A program made the translations under genes and the position numbers. A stretch of DNA of 64,000 nt, taken from contig NZ_BEWO01000006.1 of the NCBI RefSeq assembly GCF_002723975.1, positions 62,001-126,000 of the forward strand. Direction: 5' to 3'. Below, piece after piece: positions 52,240 to 61,378 of the stretch. How positions within the stretch are numbered: the first letter of the stretch is position 1; each line of letters opens with the position of its first letter. Source of the DNA: Gluconobacter japonicus (lineage in GTDB: Bacteria > Pseudomonadota > Alphaproteobacteria > Acetobacterales > Acetobacteraceae). Below the pieces are notes generated by a model, which searched no databases, had not been told where the DNA came from, and saw only the letters and a list, made by a program, of their open reading frames with translations.

Positions 52240-53289
52240 ATGAATTCGGAAAACGCACCCCTCTCCCCCTCTTCCAAACCGCTTCTCAGAGCGCTCAAGG
52301 GTGAAGCCGTATGGCCACCGCCAATCTGGCTCATGCGTCAGGCTGGTCGTTACCTTCCGGAATTCCGTGCCATGCGGGATAAGGCTGACTTTCTGACACG
52401 TTGCATGACACCAGACATGGCGGAAGAACTGACGCTTCAACCCATTCGTCGCTATGGCATGGATGGAGCTATCCTGTTTTCAGATATTCTGATTCTGCCC
52501 TGGGCCATGGGGCAGTCGCTCGAATTTATTGAAGGTCGTGGGCCAGTTCTGGGGGCAATTCGATCTGCGGCAGATCTGCAAAGACTGGATCCGAAACGCG
52601 TTCTGGAGGCGACGGCCCCTGTAAGGGAAACCCTTTCTCGTCTGAGCAAGTCCCTCCCTGAGGTCACGACTTTGCTAGGATTTGCCGGAAGTCCTTTCAC
52701 TGTGGCGTGCTACATGGTTGAAGGCGGCGGATCGCGCGATTTTGCAGCGACACGGCAGATGATGCAGACCGAGCCGATGCTTTTTGATCGACTGATTGAA
52801 ACTCTCACAGTCAGTACTGCAGAGATGCTTTGTGGTCAGATCGAAGCAGGCGCAGAAGCTGTCATGCTCTTCGATTCCTGGGCAGGGATTCTGCCGCCGA
52901 CAGCATTCCGACGCTATGTTATTGAACCAACCCGCCAGATTGTGCGTCATATCCGGGAGAAGCATCCAGGGACGCCGATCATCGGTTTCCCGCGTCTGGG
53001 AGGAATCATGGTGCGGGAGTACGCAGAACAGACCGGCGTAAATACGCTAGCTCTGGATACCGTAGCGGACCCGGCCCAGATTGCAGAACTGGTACCCGAG
53101 ATCACCCTTCAGGGTAATCTGGATCCCATGGCTCTTTTCTCGGGCGGAGAAGCCATGATACGCGAAGCAAAGGCTATTCGGGATGCATTGAAAGGCCGAC
53201 CTCATGTGTTCAATCTGGGTCACGGCGTCATGCAGCATACGCCACCTGAGAATGTTGGGGCTCTTGTTGATGCGGTGAGGGCTGTATGA
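52240..53289 (+). CDS. hemE: Uroporphyrinogen decarboxylase
   Basis: This 349-residue enzyme converts uroporphyrinogen III to coproporphyrinogen III in haem synthesis. Signatures are PPIWLMRQAGRYLPEFR, ILFSDILILPWAMGQ and GFAGSPFTVACYMVEG, followed by LFDSWAG and HGVMQHTPPENV. The ATG at 52240 is chosen; a GTG-started extension to 52132 runs through origin-like repeats. Its stop overlaps the next gene by four bases. hemJ in the same operon fits haem supply for the many cytochromes of this lifestyle. Confidence 0.95.
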   Translation: MNSENAPLSPSSKPLLRALKGEAVWPPPIWLMRQAGRYLPEFRAMRDKADFLTRCMTPDMAEELTLQPIRRYGMDGAILFSDILILPWAMGQSLEFIEGRGPVLGAIRSAADLQRLDPKRVLEATAPVRETLSRLSKSLPEVTTLLGFAGSPFTVACYMVEGGGSRDFAATRQMMQTEPMLFDRLIETLTVSTAEMLCGQIEAGAEAVMLFDSWAGILPPTAFRRYVIEPTRQIVRHIREKHPGTPIIGFPRLGGIMVREYAEQTGVNTLALDTVADPAQIAELVPEITLQGNLDPMALFSGGEAMIREAKAIRDALKGRPHVFNLGHGVMQHTPPENVGALVDAVRAV

Positions 53290-53990
53290 CGACAGCTCTT
53301 GACGTAGAAGGCCAGTTAAAACTGGTGATTTTTGATTGCGATGGCGTGCTCGTGGACAGTGAGCGGGCTTCCTGTCAGGCAACAGCAGAATTTGCCCGTT
53401 CCCTTGGTTTGGCTATTTCGGATGAAGCTGCTCACGATCGTTTTGCGGGGAAAGCCTTGCCGCAGATTGTAGAAGAACTGGAGACTGAACTGGGACATGC
53501 TCTCCCAGAAAATACGGCATTCAAAATGCGGGATAATCTTGTACGCATTATGAAGAAAATGGCGGAACCTGTAGAGGGAGCGCCAGAAATGATGCAGAAA
53601 ATACGGTCTTTGGGAATGCCATTTCGTGTTGGTTCAAATTCTTCGATCACAGAGATGGAAGTCAAGTTTGAACGTGCGGGGATGGCAGATTTTTTCCCAG
53701 AAAACCGGGTTCATTCAGCGAATGACATGGATGAGCCAAAGCCGTCTCCGGAAGTGTACCTGTACGCAGCAAAGAGAGAAGGTGTTCTGCCAGAAAACTG
53801 TGTCGTGATCGAGGATAGCGATACAGGTGCGGAGGCTGCGCGTCGGGCTGGTATGAGTTGTATATTACTTCGCTCAGAAGATCTGCCGCTCCCCCCATTC
53901 TGGCCTTCGCCAGGTTTTGTGAGAATTACCCACCTGTCTCAGTTGGTACCACTGCTTAGTGACGTGGTTGAAAGCCAGAAGCAGGCATGA
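53286..53990 (+). CDS. HAD-superfamily hydrolase (beta-phosphoglucomutase/phosphatase-like)
   Basis: This 234-residue HAD-IA protein has motif I VIFDCDGVLVDSE near residue 15. Motif II is in FRVGSNSS, the lysine in DEPKPSPEVYLYAA and motif IV in CVVIEDSDTGAEAARRAG. It dephosphorylates a small phosphorylated substrate that sequence alone does not identify. It overlaps hemE and hemJ by four bases on each side. Confidence 0.88.
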   Translation: MTTALDVEGQLKLVIFDCDGVLVDSERASCQATAEFARSLGLAISDEAAHDRFAGKALPQIVEELETELGHALPENTAFKMRDNLVRIMKKMAEPVEGAPEMMQKIRSLGMPFRVGSNSSITEMEVKFERAGMADFFPENRVHSANDMDEPKPSPEVYLYAAKREGVLPENCVVIEDSDTGAEAARRAGMSCILLRSEDLPLPPFWPSPGFVRITHLSQLVPLLSDVVESQKQA

Positions 53991-54433
53991 CAGATTTTGT
54001 TGCCACGCATCTGAGTTGGTTTCTTTCCCTGCATATCATGGCGTTTACGGCATGGATGGCGGGAACATTCTATCTACCCCGGTTGTTTGTGTACCATACA
54101 CAGACAATCCCGGGTACCCCTGAAAGTGAGCGTTTCAAGATCATGGAACGCAAGCTTCTTCGGCAAATCATGACACCGGCAATGATCGTCACGGTTCTTG
54201 TTGGTGGTCTTATGGCATCTGTTCCAGGTCTGGTAGATTGGCACAGTGGCTGGTGGTGGACGAAACTGCTCTGCGTTGTTGCTCTGATGGGTTTTCATGG
54301 TGCATGCAGTCAATGGAGAAAATTATTTCTCAAGGATCAGAATACCCATTCAGAAAAATATTATAGAATAGCGAATGAAGTTCCAACTATTCTTATGGTT
54401 ATTATTGTTGTTATGATCATTGTTAGACCATAA
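53987..54433 (+). CDS. hemJ: Protoporphyrinogen oxidase HemJ
   Basis: This 148-residue membrane protein has four hydrophobic segments. The conserved His in SLHIMAFTAWMAGTFYLPRLFVYH is typical of HemJ (UPF0093), with KIMERKLLRQIMTPAMI and WWWTKLLCVV downstream. HemJ oxidises protoporphyrinogen IX near the end of haem synthesis. The operon hemE-HAD-hemJ is consistent. It is followed by a 155-bp AT-rich gap without a clear terminator. Confidence 0.9.
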   Translation: MTDFVATHLSWFLSLHIMAFTAWMAGTFYLPRLFVYHTQTIPGTPESERFKIMERKLLRQIMTPAMIVTVLVGGLMASVPGLVDWHSGWWWTKLLCVVALMGFHGACSQWRKLFLKDQNTHSEKYYRIANEVPTILMVIIVVMIIVRP

Positions 54434-54588
54434 TTTAAAAATATTATATTTCGTAAAAAAAATACAAACCGATTACGGTTTTAAGGCCGCATTTGGGTTA
54501 ATGAGACCTGAGTGATATGGTTTTTCCCACTTAGGTGTTAATGTAATCAGACTTACCGTGTTGGTCATTTTGAAGTGGATCTAGGCAG

Positions 54589-56109
54589 ATGACGGCTTTT
54601 CCAACCGTAGCAATAGCGCTTTTTGTCAAAAATGAGTTTTCTGACATTGCGGGATGGATTGCCTGGCACAGAGCTCTGGGCGTCAAAACTTTTTTCATTT
54701 TTGATGATCATTCTTCAGACGGAACTTGGGAAATTATCCAATCTGCCGCATCTGTCTGCGATATCAGAGCTATGCGGACAGATCCTATTGAGGAGCCTGA
54801 TTTCTATCAGAGGCAGCGGAAAAGCTTCATGGCCGCGGCTGAAATGGCCAAAGGTCAGTACGACTGGATAGGATTTCTTGATGGTGACGAGTATGTCTAT
54901 CTGAAGCGTCAGGACAGCTTGCCCGAGTTTTTTTCAAAATTCGACCATGCTGACGCAGTTGCTCTGTCCTGGCGTATTCAAGGAAGTTCTGGCCGGGTTG
55001 TAAGACCCAAAGTCACGACAGTTGAAGCGTTTGTTCAGCACTCAACACCTGAATTGGGCGATAATCGGCTGATCAAAAGCTTTGTGCGTCCTGAAAAGAT
55101 GGGGAGCCATTATCATAATCCTCATTGGTATGACATTCCCGTAGATCGTTACGTCAGACCTGACGGCCGTTTGGTCAATGGACAGGATGCAAACCAGGAC
55201 ATCGATTGGAATGATGCCTTTGTCATGCATTACATCTGCCGAAGCATGGAACATTATATCCAGCGGATTAAAAGACGGTTGAATGCTGACGTTGGCGATT
55301 CCACGGTGTACTGGGAACACTTTAATCGCAATGAACTGGCGGACTACGAGCCGTTGCGCTTCATCGGTCAAACTCACCGTATATTGCGAGATATTTACCG
55401 TGTAATGCTTGACCGTGCCATCTCGACGCTACGGGATACCTGGTACAAGGTCGAAGGCGGAAACATGTTCTCTCCTCGCGGAGATGGAGCAGCAACGGTT
55501 TTTCAGGTGAAGTCAGCTTTTGATACCAGTCTCTACCTTCTCCCTCATGAAAACCGTATCATGCACACAACGGCAGAGATTGCTGAACAAAGTCATCTGA
55601 TTCCGGTTTATGCGGCCGTCCACGACGATACGCCAAATGCTGTGACATTCTTTTACGAGGAAGATGGACAACCCGGAACTCATCGTCTTATTCGCATGCA
55701 GCGAGATGATCGTCTTGCAAGCGAACTCGTCTATAGTCTTCGGTCCTTTGGAGAAGGGCAATACGCTGCTTATAACCCTGTCACTAATCTACATCTTGTT
55801 TTCATTCCTAACCCGACTGAAAATCAACCGCAGGGTATTGAGCAGGTCGCGGCAGAACGTCGTGAAGTAGGCGGATGGGAGAAATTCACGCTGCTTCCTG
55901 TTGAGAATATTTTCTACGGTTCTAATCGTGCTCCGCTTTCTTTTGTTCCCGGGAAAGAGACAACTTCTCACGATATTCTCGTGTGGCTCGTAAGCGCTGC
56001 AGTTGCACCAACTGCAGAAGAGTTTCTGCGAGTTCTTGCTTCCGTTCCTCTTTCAGTTAGAGAGGAGATTTCATATCGTGTTCCAGGACTGCTTTGGACG
56101 TTTGTTTGA
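54589..56109 (+). CDS. Glycosyltransferase (GT92/GT2-like) with long C-terminal extension
   Basis: The 506-residue protein starts VAIALFVKNEFSDIAGWIAWHRALGVKTFF. It shows IFDDHSSDGTWEII, WIGFLDGDEYVYL (DxD-like) and later HNPHWY and MHYICRSMEHYIQRIKRR. This layout is typical of the Glyco_tranf_2_4 / GT92 group. The last 200 residues lack a recognised domain. Donor and acceptor are unknown; the nearby galE and rml genes suggest cell-surface polysaccharide synthesis. Confidence 0.82.
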   Translation: MTAFPTVAIALFVKNEFSDIAGWIAWHRALGVKTFFIFDDHSSDGTWEIIQSAASVCDIRAMRTDPIEEPDFYQRQRKSFMAAAEMAKGQYDWIGFLDGDEYVYLKRQDSLPEFFSKFDHADAVALSWRIQGSSGRVVRPKVTTVEAFVQHSTPELGDNRLIKSFVRPEKMGSHYHNPHWYDIPVDRYVRPDGRLVNGQDANQDIDWNDAFVMHYICRSMEHYIQRIKRRLNADVGDSTVYWEHFNRNELADYEPLRFIGQTHRILRDIYRVMLDRAISTLRDTWYKVEGGNMFSPRGDGAATVFQVKSAFDTSLYLLPHENRIMHTTAEIAEQSHLIPVYAAVHDDTPNAVTFFYEEDGQPGTHRLIRMQRDDRLASELVYSLRSFGEGQYAAYNPVTNLHLVFIPNPTENQPQGIEQVAAERREVGGWEKFTLLPVENIFYGSNRAPLSFVPGKETTSHDILVWLVSAAVAPTAEEFLRVLASVPLSVREEISYRVPGLLWTFV

Positions 56110-56631
56110 GTATCGATAGAGGGTCGAAAATTATGATTTTGCCCTATAAACGAAAGAAAAGCCTGTTTGTAAAAACAAGGGTGGGCTTCTTGCACATGAG
56201 ACTGACCCTCATGACAACGAGAAGTGTGGCCTATGACGCATCAACGTGCGATGCGTCATAGAGTATAAGTTGGCGTTAGTGGGGAACATACAGTCAGACC
56301 ATCCAGAATTACAGTGGTGGGTGATCTCGACGACGAAATCCAGATACAGCGCTTACGGATCTTGTCCAGGATCATGTGGATACTGGCATCTTTCGGACTA
56401 ATCTTTTGCTCAGGTAGTCACATCCAAAAAATAAACCACATTCCACAGATGTCCTAAAACAGGCCCTTAGGCTTGTGATAGAAATCGGAGAATGGCCGAA
56501 TACAGTTCACGAGACTGACTACAGGACAAAAAAACAGCTTTCCTACCCTGTAAATCCGTTCTCGAAGTCGAAAACAATTTGAGGCATATACGGCCTGAAA
56601 TTCAGGGGGCAGGAAGAGGTTGGCTTAGCTC
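56110..56631. other. 522-bp stretch without a recognisable gene
   Basis: All frames are interrupted or unconvincing. The stretch contains a perfect 12-bp stem-loop at 56231-56261 and several short open pieces that do not resemble known transposases or glycosyltransferases. It may be a decayed gene plus the galE promoter. Confidence 0.5.
56231..56261. repeat. Perfect 12-bp inverted repeat
   Basis: CTATGACGCATC and GATGCGTCATAG are exact complements around AACGTGC. It lies 120 bp after the glycosyltransferase stop and has no T tract. It could be a terminator, a protein binding site or the remnant of a mobile element. Confidence 0.6.
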
Positions 56632-57618
56632 ATGCGTTATCTTGTTACCGGTGGTGCGGGATTTGTTGGCAGTCATGTCGTTCTGGCACTTCTGGACGCT
56701 GGGCATGAGGTCGTTGTCCTTGATAATCTTAGCACAGGGCATCGGGAAGCCATTCCACAAAGTGTTCCGTTTCATCAGATTGATTTGATGGACTATGATG
56801 CGACCCGTTCCGTTGTTGCTCAGCATAAATGGGATGGCGTTCTGCATTTTGCAGCCCTGTCTCTGGTAGGAGAAAGCGTAAGAGCGCCGTTTCATTATTT
56901 GCGACAGAACTATTTGACCGGCCTGAATTTGATTCAGGCTTGTACGGAAGCAGGCGTCAAAAAACTTGTTTTTTCATCTACGTCAGCTTTGTTTGGTGGA
57001 CCTGAACGCTCTGAACCGATTCCCGAGGCTGCTCTCATTGAGCCTGGATCCCCCTATGGAGAGAGCAAGTTTCTGATTGAGCGTGTTCTGCATTGGGCAG
57101 ACTCTATTTATGGTTTGCGAAGTGCATGCCTTCGCTACTTCAATGCTGCCGGAGCAGATGCAGAGGGTCGAGCCGGTGAAGATCATCGGCCTGAGACGCA
57201 TCTCATTCCTTTGACAATTGATGCCGTTCTTGGGCGTCGCCCTCCCCTTAAGCTGTTTGGAACAGATTATCCCACTTCAGATGGGTCATGCGTGCGGGAT
57301 TATATTCATGTAACGGATCTGGCTGATGCTCATATCCTTGCGCTTGAGCAGATTGAGACACGGAGCGTTACCTACAATATTGGTGATGGTCGCGGGTATT
57401 CCAATTTTGAAGTCATTCAGAGCATTGAGCGGGTCAGTGGTCGGAAAGTTCCTTGGGAAGTTGCTCCACGCAGGCAGGGCGATCCGGCAGTATTGATTGC
57501 TGATTCCACCACACTTCAGAAAGAAACTGGGTGGAAGCCGAAATTCGGAACGCTGGACCAAATCGTTGAGACTGCCTTTCGATGGCGCAAGGCCCATCCG
57601 GATGGCTATGGGGATTGA
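56632..57618 (+). CDS. galE: UDP-glucose 4-epimerase
   Basis: This 328-residue SDR enzyme interconverts UDP-glucose and UDP-galactose. The NAD motif VTGGAGFVGSHVVLALL is at the N-terminus. Catalytic residues are in FSSTSALFG and YGESKFLIERVL, and the GalE-typical CLRYFNAAGAD and VRDYIHVTDLADAH are present. The ribosome binding site is weak. It ends in a palindrome shared with the convergent SDR gene. Confidence 0.95.
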   Translation: MRYLVTGGAGFVGSHVVLALLDAGHEVVVLDNLSTGHREAIPQSVPFHQIDLMDYDATRSVVAQHKWDGVLHFAALSLVGESVRAPFHYLRQNYLTGLNLIQACTEAGVKKLVFSSTSALFGGPERSEPIPEAALIEPGSPYGESKFLIERVLHWADSIYGLRSACLRYFNAAGADAEGRAGEDHRPETHLIPLTIDAVLGRRPPLKLFGTDYPTSDGSCVRDYIHVTDLADAHILALEQIETRSVTYNIGDGRGYSNFEVIQSIERVSGRKVPWEVAPRRQGDPAVLIADSTTLQKETGWKPKFGTLDQIVETAFRWRKAHPDGYGD

Positions 57619-57625
57619 AAGTCAG

Positions 57626-57651
57626 AATATGGTCTCACATGAGACCATATT
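57626..57651. terminator. Palindrome between convergent galE and SDR genes
   Basis: AATATGGTCTCA pairs perfectly with TGAGACCATATT around two bases, and it overlaps the SDR stop codon. It probably acts as a bidirectional transcription end, though the T tract is only two bases. Confidence 0.55.
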
Positions 57652-58606
57652 TGACGCCTGTCATCTCTTCAGACACTGACCAAAGCCGTGCGGCCAGTTG
57701 ATGATCCTGAGCCAGTTCTGGCCAGATTGCCTCTCCTGGTATGCCTGTGCGTTCGCCTTTTCCCTGTGGACCATAATATTCTCCATCCAGGGCTTCTGGC
57801 GATGCTAAAGCATAAAGAAGCGGCCAGGCTCCTTCCTCTACCGTTTGCCCCAGAGCGTGAAATACAGGTCCCGCAAAATTGCGGGCAATGCGACGTCCCC
57901 AACGGCTAAGTGGATTGCCTGCTGTATCCAGTGCACCATTATTGGCAACGATATTGCTGGCGGCCCAGCCCGGATGGGCTGCCCGTGAGTGAATAGGCCA
58001 TGGAGCCTTATGAGCCCGGCGGTTCAGCTCAGCAGCGAAGAGAAGGTTGGATAGTTTGCTTTGTCTGTAGCGCGCCATGGGGCTGTATTGGTGGCGTGCG
58101 TTCAGATCCCCAAACGGTAGTTCTCCCTTGAGGGCGGCGAGGGAGGCTACGGTCATGACAGTAGCATTGCCAGCAGCCAGCAGGGGCAATAACCGGCCTG
58201 TTAAAGCGAAATGACCAAGATGGTTTGTGCCAAATTGCAGTTCGAACCCGTCTTTTGTTGTCAGTCGGGATGCGGGGGCCATAATACCTGCATTGTTGGC
58301 CAGCAGATGGATCGGTTGACCCCTGTCTCGTAAAGCCGTTGCAAATTTGGCGACAGAAGCAAGGGAAGCAAGATCCAGAACTTCGAAGCGTCCCTGAACG
58401 CTGGGCACTCGCTCATACAGACGGTTCAGAGCAGCACGACCTTTCTCAAGGTTGCGCCCACTCAGAATAATGAAGGCCCCCCGTTGTGCCAGACCACAGG
58501 CCACTTCAAATCCAAGCCCCCCTGTTGAGCCGGTAATGAGAGCGGTCCGGCCATCCAGACGCTCCAGCGTGTCAAGAGACCAGGCAGCGTGAGGGGAGCG
58601 TGTCAT
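57635..58606 (-). CDS. Short-chain dehydrogenase/reductase
   Basis: This 323-residue protein has the SDR cofactor motif ALITGSTGGLGFEVACGLA (TGxxxGxG), NNAG in LLANNAGIMAPAS and the catalytic YRQSKLSN (Tyr-x-x-x-Lys). The later part matches the retinol-dehydrogenase/WW-oxidoreductase-like group (AAHPGWAASNI). Substrate unknown. The ATG overlaps the stop of the DedA gene by four bases. Confidence 0.9.
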   Translation of the reverse strand: MTRSPHAAWSLDTLERLDGRTALITGSTGGLGFEVACGLAQRGAFIILSGRNLEKGRAALNRLYERVPSVQGRFEVLDLASLASVAKFATALRDRGQPIHLLANNAGIMAPASRLTTKDGFELQFGTNHLGHFALTGRLLPLLAAGNATVMTVASLAALKGELPFGDLNARHQYSPMARYRQSKLSNLLFAAELNRRAHKAPWPIHSRAAHPGWAASNIVANNGALDTAGNPLSRWGRRIARNFAGPVFHALGQTVEEGAWPLLYALASPEALDGEYYGPQGKGERTGIPGEAIWPELAQDHQLAARLWSVSEEMTGVKYGLM

Positions 58607-59217
58607 TCGTGTTTTCCTTTGTCTTTCGCATTCGAATGTGAATGCTTTTCCTCTTCTTCAGCCTGCTTCATGGCTTCATCCGTTAGGCGTTTTTCGTTCT
58701 TCTTGAGAAAGAGAAATGCTCCAATCAAACAGCAGACTCCGATGGCCGCGAGCCCGATGCCAACCGGTCCGGTGATCTTTTCAATCTGCTTTCCCAACTC
58801 GTAAGTGATGAAGGCATAGCCGCCAGCCCAGAACAGTCCACCTAAGGCATTGAAAAAGAGAAACGAATGCCAGGGCATTCGGTTTGCTCCGGCCAGAAGG
58901 GCAACGAAAACCCGTAGGATGGCAACGAAGCGTCCAAGGAAAACAACAATGCCGCCATGTTTGCGGAAAAGATATCGTCCCAGCATGAGACGCTCTTCCG
59001 TCAAGCCGACTTTTTTGCCGTGCTTTTTCAGAATGCTGTAACCAAAATGATGGCCCAGCAGATATCCGAAATTATCCCCCATAATGGCACCGGTGACCGC
59101 AGCCAATGCGATCCACTCGATATGAAGGTGGTGCGTGCTGCCTGCATACAGGGAGGCTGCGATGATGATACTCTCTGCGGGAAGCGGCAAACCCATGCTT
59201 TCCAGCATGACCGTCAC
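58603..59217 (-). CDS. DedA-family membrane protein
   Basis: The protein has the DedA signatures ESMGLPLPAESIIIAASLYAG, GDNFGYLLGHHFG and GRFVAILRVFVALLAGANRMP, with hydrophobic segments and a charged Glu/Lys-rich tail. DedA proteins are inner-membrane undecaprenyl-phosphate or lipid flippase-like transporters. The GTG at 59217 is the first standard start. Conserved-looking sequence (QQYGYGVIGVTVML) continues upstream to about 59280 without ATG, GTG or TTG, so the true start may be unusual. Confidence 0.85.
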   Translation of the reverse strand: MTVMLESMGLPLPAESIIIAASLYAGSTHHLHIEWIALAAVTGAIMGDNFGYLLGHHFGYSILKKHGKKVGLTEERLMLGRYLFRKHGGIVVFLGRFVAILRVFVALLAGANRMPWHSFLFFNALGGLFWAGGYAFITYELGKQIEKITGPVGIGLAAIGVCCLIGAFLFLKKNEKRLTDEAMKQAEEEEKHSHSNAKDKGKHE

Positions 59218-59358
59218 GCCAATGACGCCATAACCATATTGCTGGAGCAGATGATCGAGAAATTGCGTGAGGTGAAACAGTGTCGTGATCCCGTAGAGAA
59301 GATGGCAGAAGACAAAGCCGCCGGTTACGATACTAGGACATCAGACACAGGATGAAAA

Positions 59359-61260
59359 ATGACTGAGCTTTGCCACTCCCCCGCTGCTGGAAACTGGCCT
59401 TCCTGGGTCGGCCCCGACCTTGTTGCCGGACGGACGCTGTCATTCGCTGAACTGAAAACTGCGGGGGACTGGATTTTCTGGCTGGAGACCCGGCCTGAAG
59501 AACAGGGACGATCGGTCATTGTGGGTCGCAGACCTGATGGCATTCTGGTGGACCTGACGCCTTCTGAGCGGAGTGTTGGCACCCGTGTTCATGAATATGG
59601 CGGTGGTGCGTGGGATGTTCGTCTGAACAACGGCAAACCAGAAGTGGTCTTTAGTGATCGGAAAACAGGTGGCCTTTGGGTCAGTAATGGAGCGGGCTGT
59701 TTGCGGGTGCTTTATGGGCAATGCGTGCCAGAACGGCGCTATGCCGATCTGACATGGGATCCGGGGGAAAACGGCGTTTTCTGTGTTCGGGAGACGCATG
59801 GCATCGGAATACCTGTCGCCGCGCTTGTCCATGTTGATCTGACGGGAACGGAGAGAGTGTTTGCAGAAGGAGCAGACTTCTATGCTGCACCGCGTCCCTC
59901 TCCTGACGGTGCTTTTCTGGCATGGTTTTCATGGCAGAATCCGGAAATGCCCTGGACGGTGACAACGCTGAATGTGGCGTCTCTGGATCGAAGCAGTTTG
60001 ACGCTAGGCCTGGCGACGGATCTGAGTGGAGACGAGAAATGCAGCATTATCGAACCAAGATGGGCGGAGGATGGAACACTTTATGCAACATCCGATGCCT
60101 GTGGACGCTGGTCGCCTCTCCGGTTCATTCGTGAGGGGGACAGTTGGACGGGCTGTTTTCTGCCTCCGGTAGATGCAGAAATCGGTCTTCCACATTGGGT
60201 CTTTGGCCAAAGAACGCTTTTGCCGCTCGCACATGGAGAACTCCTGGCGCTGGGGATTCGTCAGGGCCGGAATTGTGTTCTGTATTTCTCAGAAGGCCAG
60301 TGGCGCGATGTTTCGATGGGGGCTCCGGTTAATGTCCCGGAGCCACTGACGAATGGTGATTTCGCCTGGATCAATGCTGCGGAAGATGCCGCTCCTGCTC
60401 TTGCCGTTGGCGATATGAGGGGTGCTTGTGAATATTTTCGTTCAAGCATTTCTTTTCCCGACGGTGTTACGCAGGACGATCTGTCTAAACCTGAGCCACT
60501 TTCCTTCCCGACGGCAGACGGTAAGGAAGCTCATGCTCTTTTCTATCCACCGGCGAGTAGTTCGTTCAGTCTTGCGGAAGACGAAAAACCTCCGTTGGTC
60601 GTAATGGCCCATGGTGGTCCGACGGGACGAGCCAATCCGTCTTTTGCCTTCAAGATTCAATGGTGGACATCGCGCGGTTTTGCCGTTCTTGATGTGAATT
60701 ACCGAGGCTCAACAGGGTTCGGGCGTCAATACCGGCAGGCTCTGGATTTGCAGTGGGGCATTGCGGACGTGGAAGACTGTCTGGCTGGTGTGCGGGCGGT
60801 GATTGAGCGTAAGCTGGTGGATCCCGACAGATGTGTCATCCGGGGCAGTAGTGCTGGTGGCCTGACTGTTCTGGCTGCGCTGGCTCATTCAGACCTGTTC
60901 GCTGCCGGAGCGTCGCTTTACGGCGTGACGGATCTTCGGGCGCTGGCTGAAGAAACGCATAAGTTTGAAGCTCGGTATCTGGATGGTCTGATTGGGCGCT
61001 ATCCAGAAGACGAGGCTGTGTACCTCGAACGTTCTCCCATAACGCATGCTGCCAAAATCAATGTTCCGGTCCTGTTCCTGCATGGAGGGGCAGATAAGGT
61101 TGTGCCTCTATCACAGGCTGAGGCAATGAGCACAAAACTCGAACAGTCAGAATTGCATGTTTATCCAGAGGAAGGGCATGGATTTCGGGATCGCAATGCT
61201 GTTGAAGATGCTCTGGTAAGAGAGCTGAATTTTTACCAAAGGGTTTTCGAACAGAAATAG
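59359..61260 (+). CDS. S9-family prolyl oligopeptidase-like peptidase
   Basis: The 633-residue protein has an N-terminal beta-propeller and a C-terminal alpha/beta hydrolase domain. The nucleophile is in GSSAGGLTVL near residue 497, with the acid in HGGADKVVPLSQA and the histidine in PEEGHGFRD. HGGPTGRANPSF forms the oxyanion region. It has no signal peptide and probably degrades peptides in the cytoplasm as a dipeptidyl/acylaminoacyl-type peptidase. It is divergent from the DedA gene. Confidence 0.9.
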   Translation: MTELCHSPAAGNWPSWVGPDLVAGRTLSFAELKTAGDWIFWLETRPEEQGRSVIVGRRPDGILVDLTPSERSVGTRVHEYGGGAWDVRLNNGKPEVVFSDRKTGGLWVSNGAGCLRVLYGQCVPERRYADLTWDPGENGVFCVRETHGIGIPVAALVHVDLTGTERVFAEGADFYAAPRPSPDGAFLAWFSWQNPEMPWTVTTLNVASLDRSSLTLGLATDLSGDEKCSIIEPRWAEDGTLYATSDACGRWSPLRFIREGDSWTGCFLPPVDAEIGLPHWVFGQRTLLPLAHGELLALGIRQGRNCVLYFSEGQWRDVSMGAPVNVPEPLTNGDFAWINAAEDAAPALAVGDMRGACEYFRSSISFPDGVTQDDLSKPEPLSFPTADGKEAHALFYPPASSSFSLAEDEKPPLVVMAHGGPTGRANPSFAFKIQWWTSRGFAVLDVNYRGSTGFGRQYRQALDLQWGIADVEDCLAGVRAVIERKLVDPDRCVIRGSSAGGLTVLAALAHSDLFAAGASLYGVTDLRALAEETHKFEARYLDGLIGRYPEDEAVYLERSPITHAAKINVPVLFLHGGADKVVPLSQAEAMSTKLEQSELHVYPEEGHGFRDRNAVEDALVRELNFYQRVFEQK

Positions 61261-61378
61261 TACGATCAGATGACGAGCTCTTGTCACGGTAATCAAGAGT
61301 TTCTCAAGGATGAGTCACTGGTCTGGCTGTGCTAAACATCGCACTTCATCCTTCTGTATATTTTTATCAGGCTCCTAC

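Noticed and set aside
56110-56631. Insertion sequence remnant
   Set aside because: No target duplication, terminal repeats or transposase-like translation could be recognised; only a hairpin and broken frames remain.
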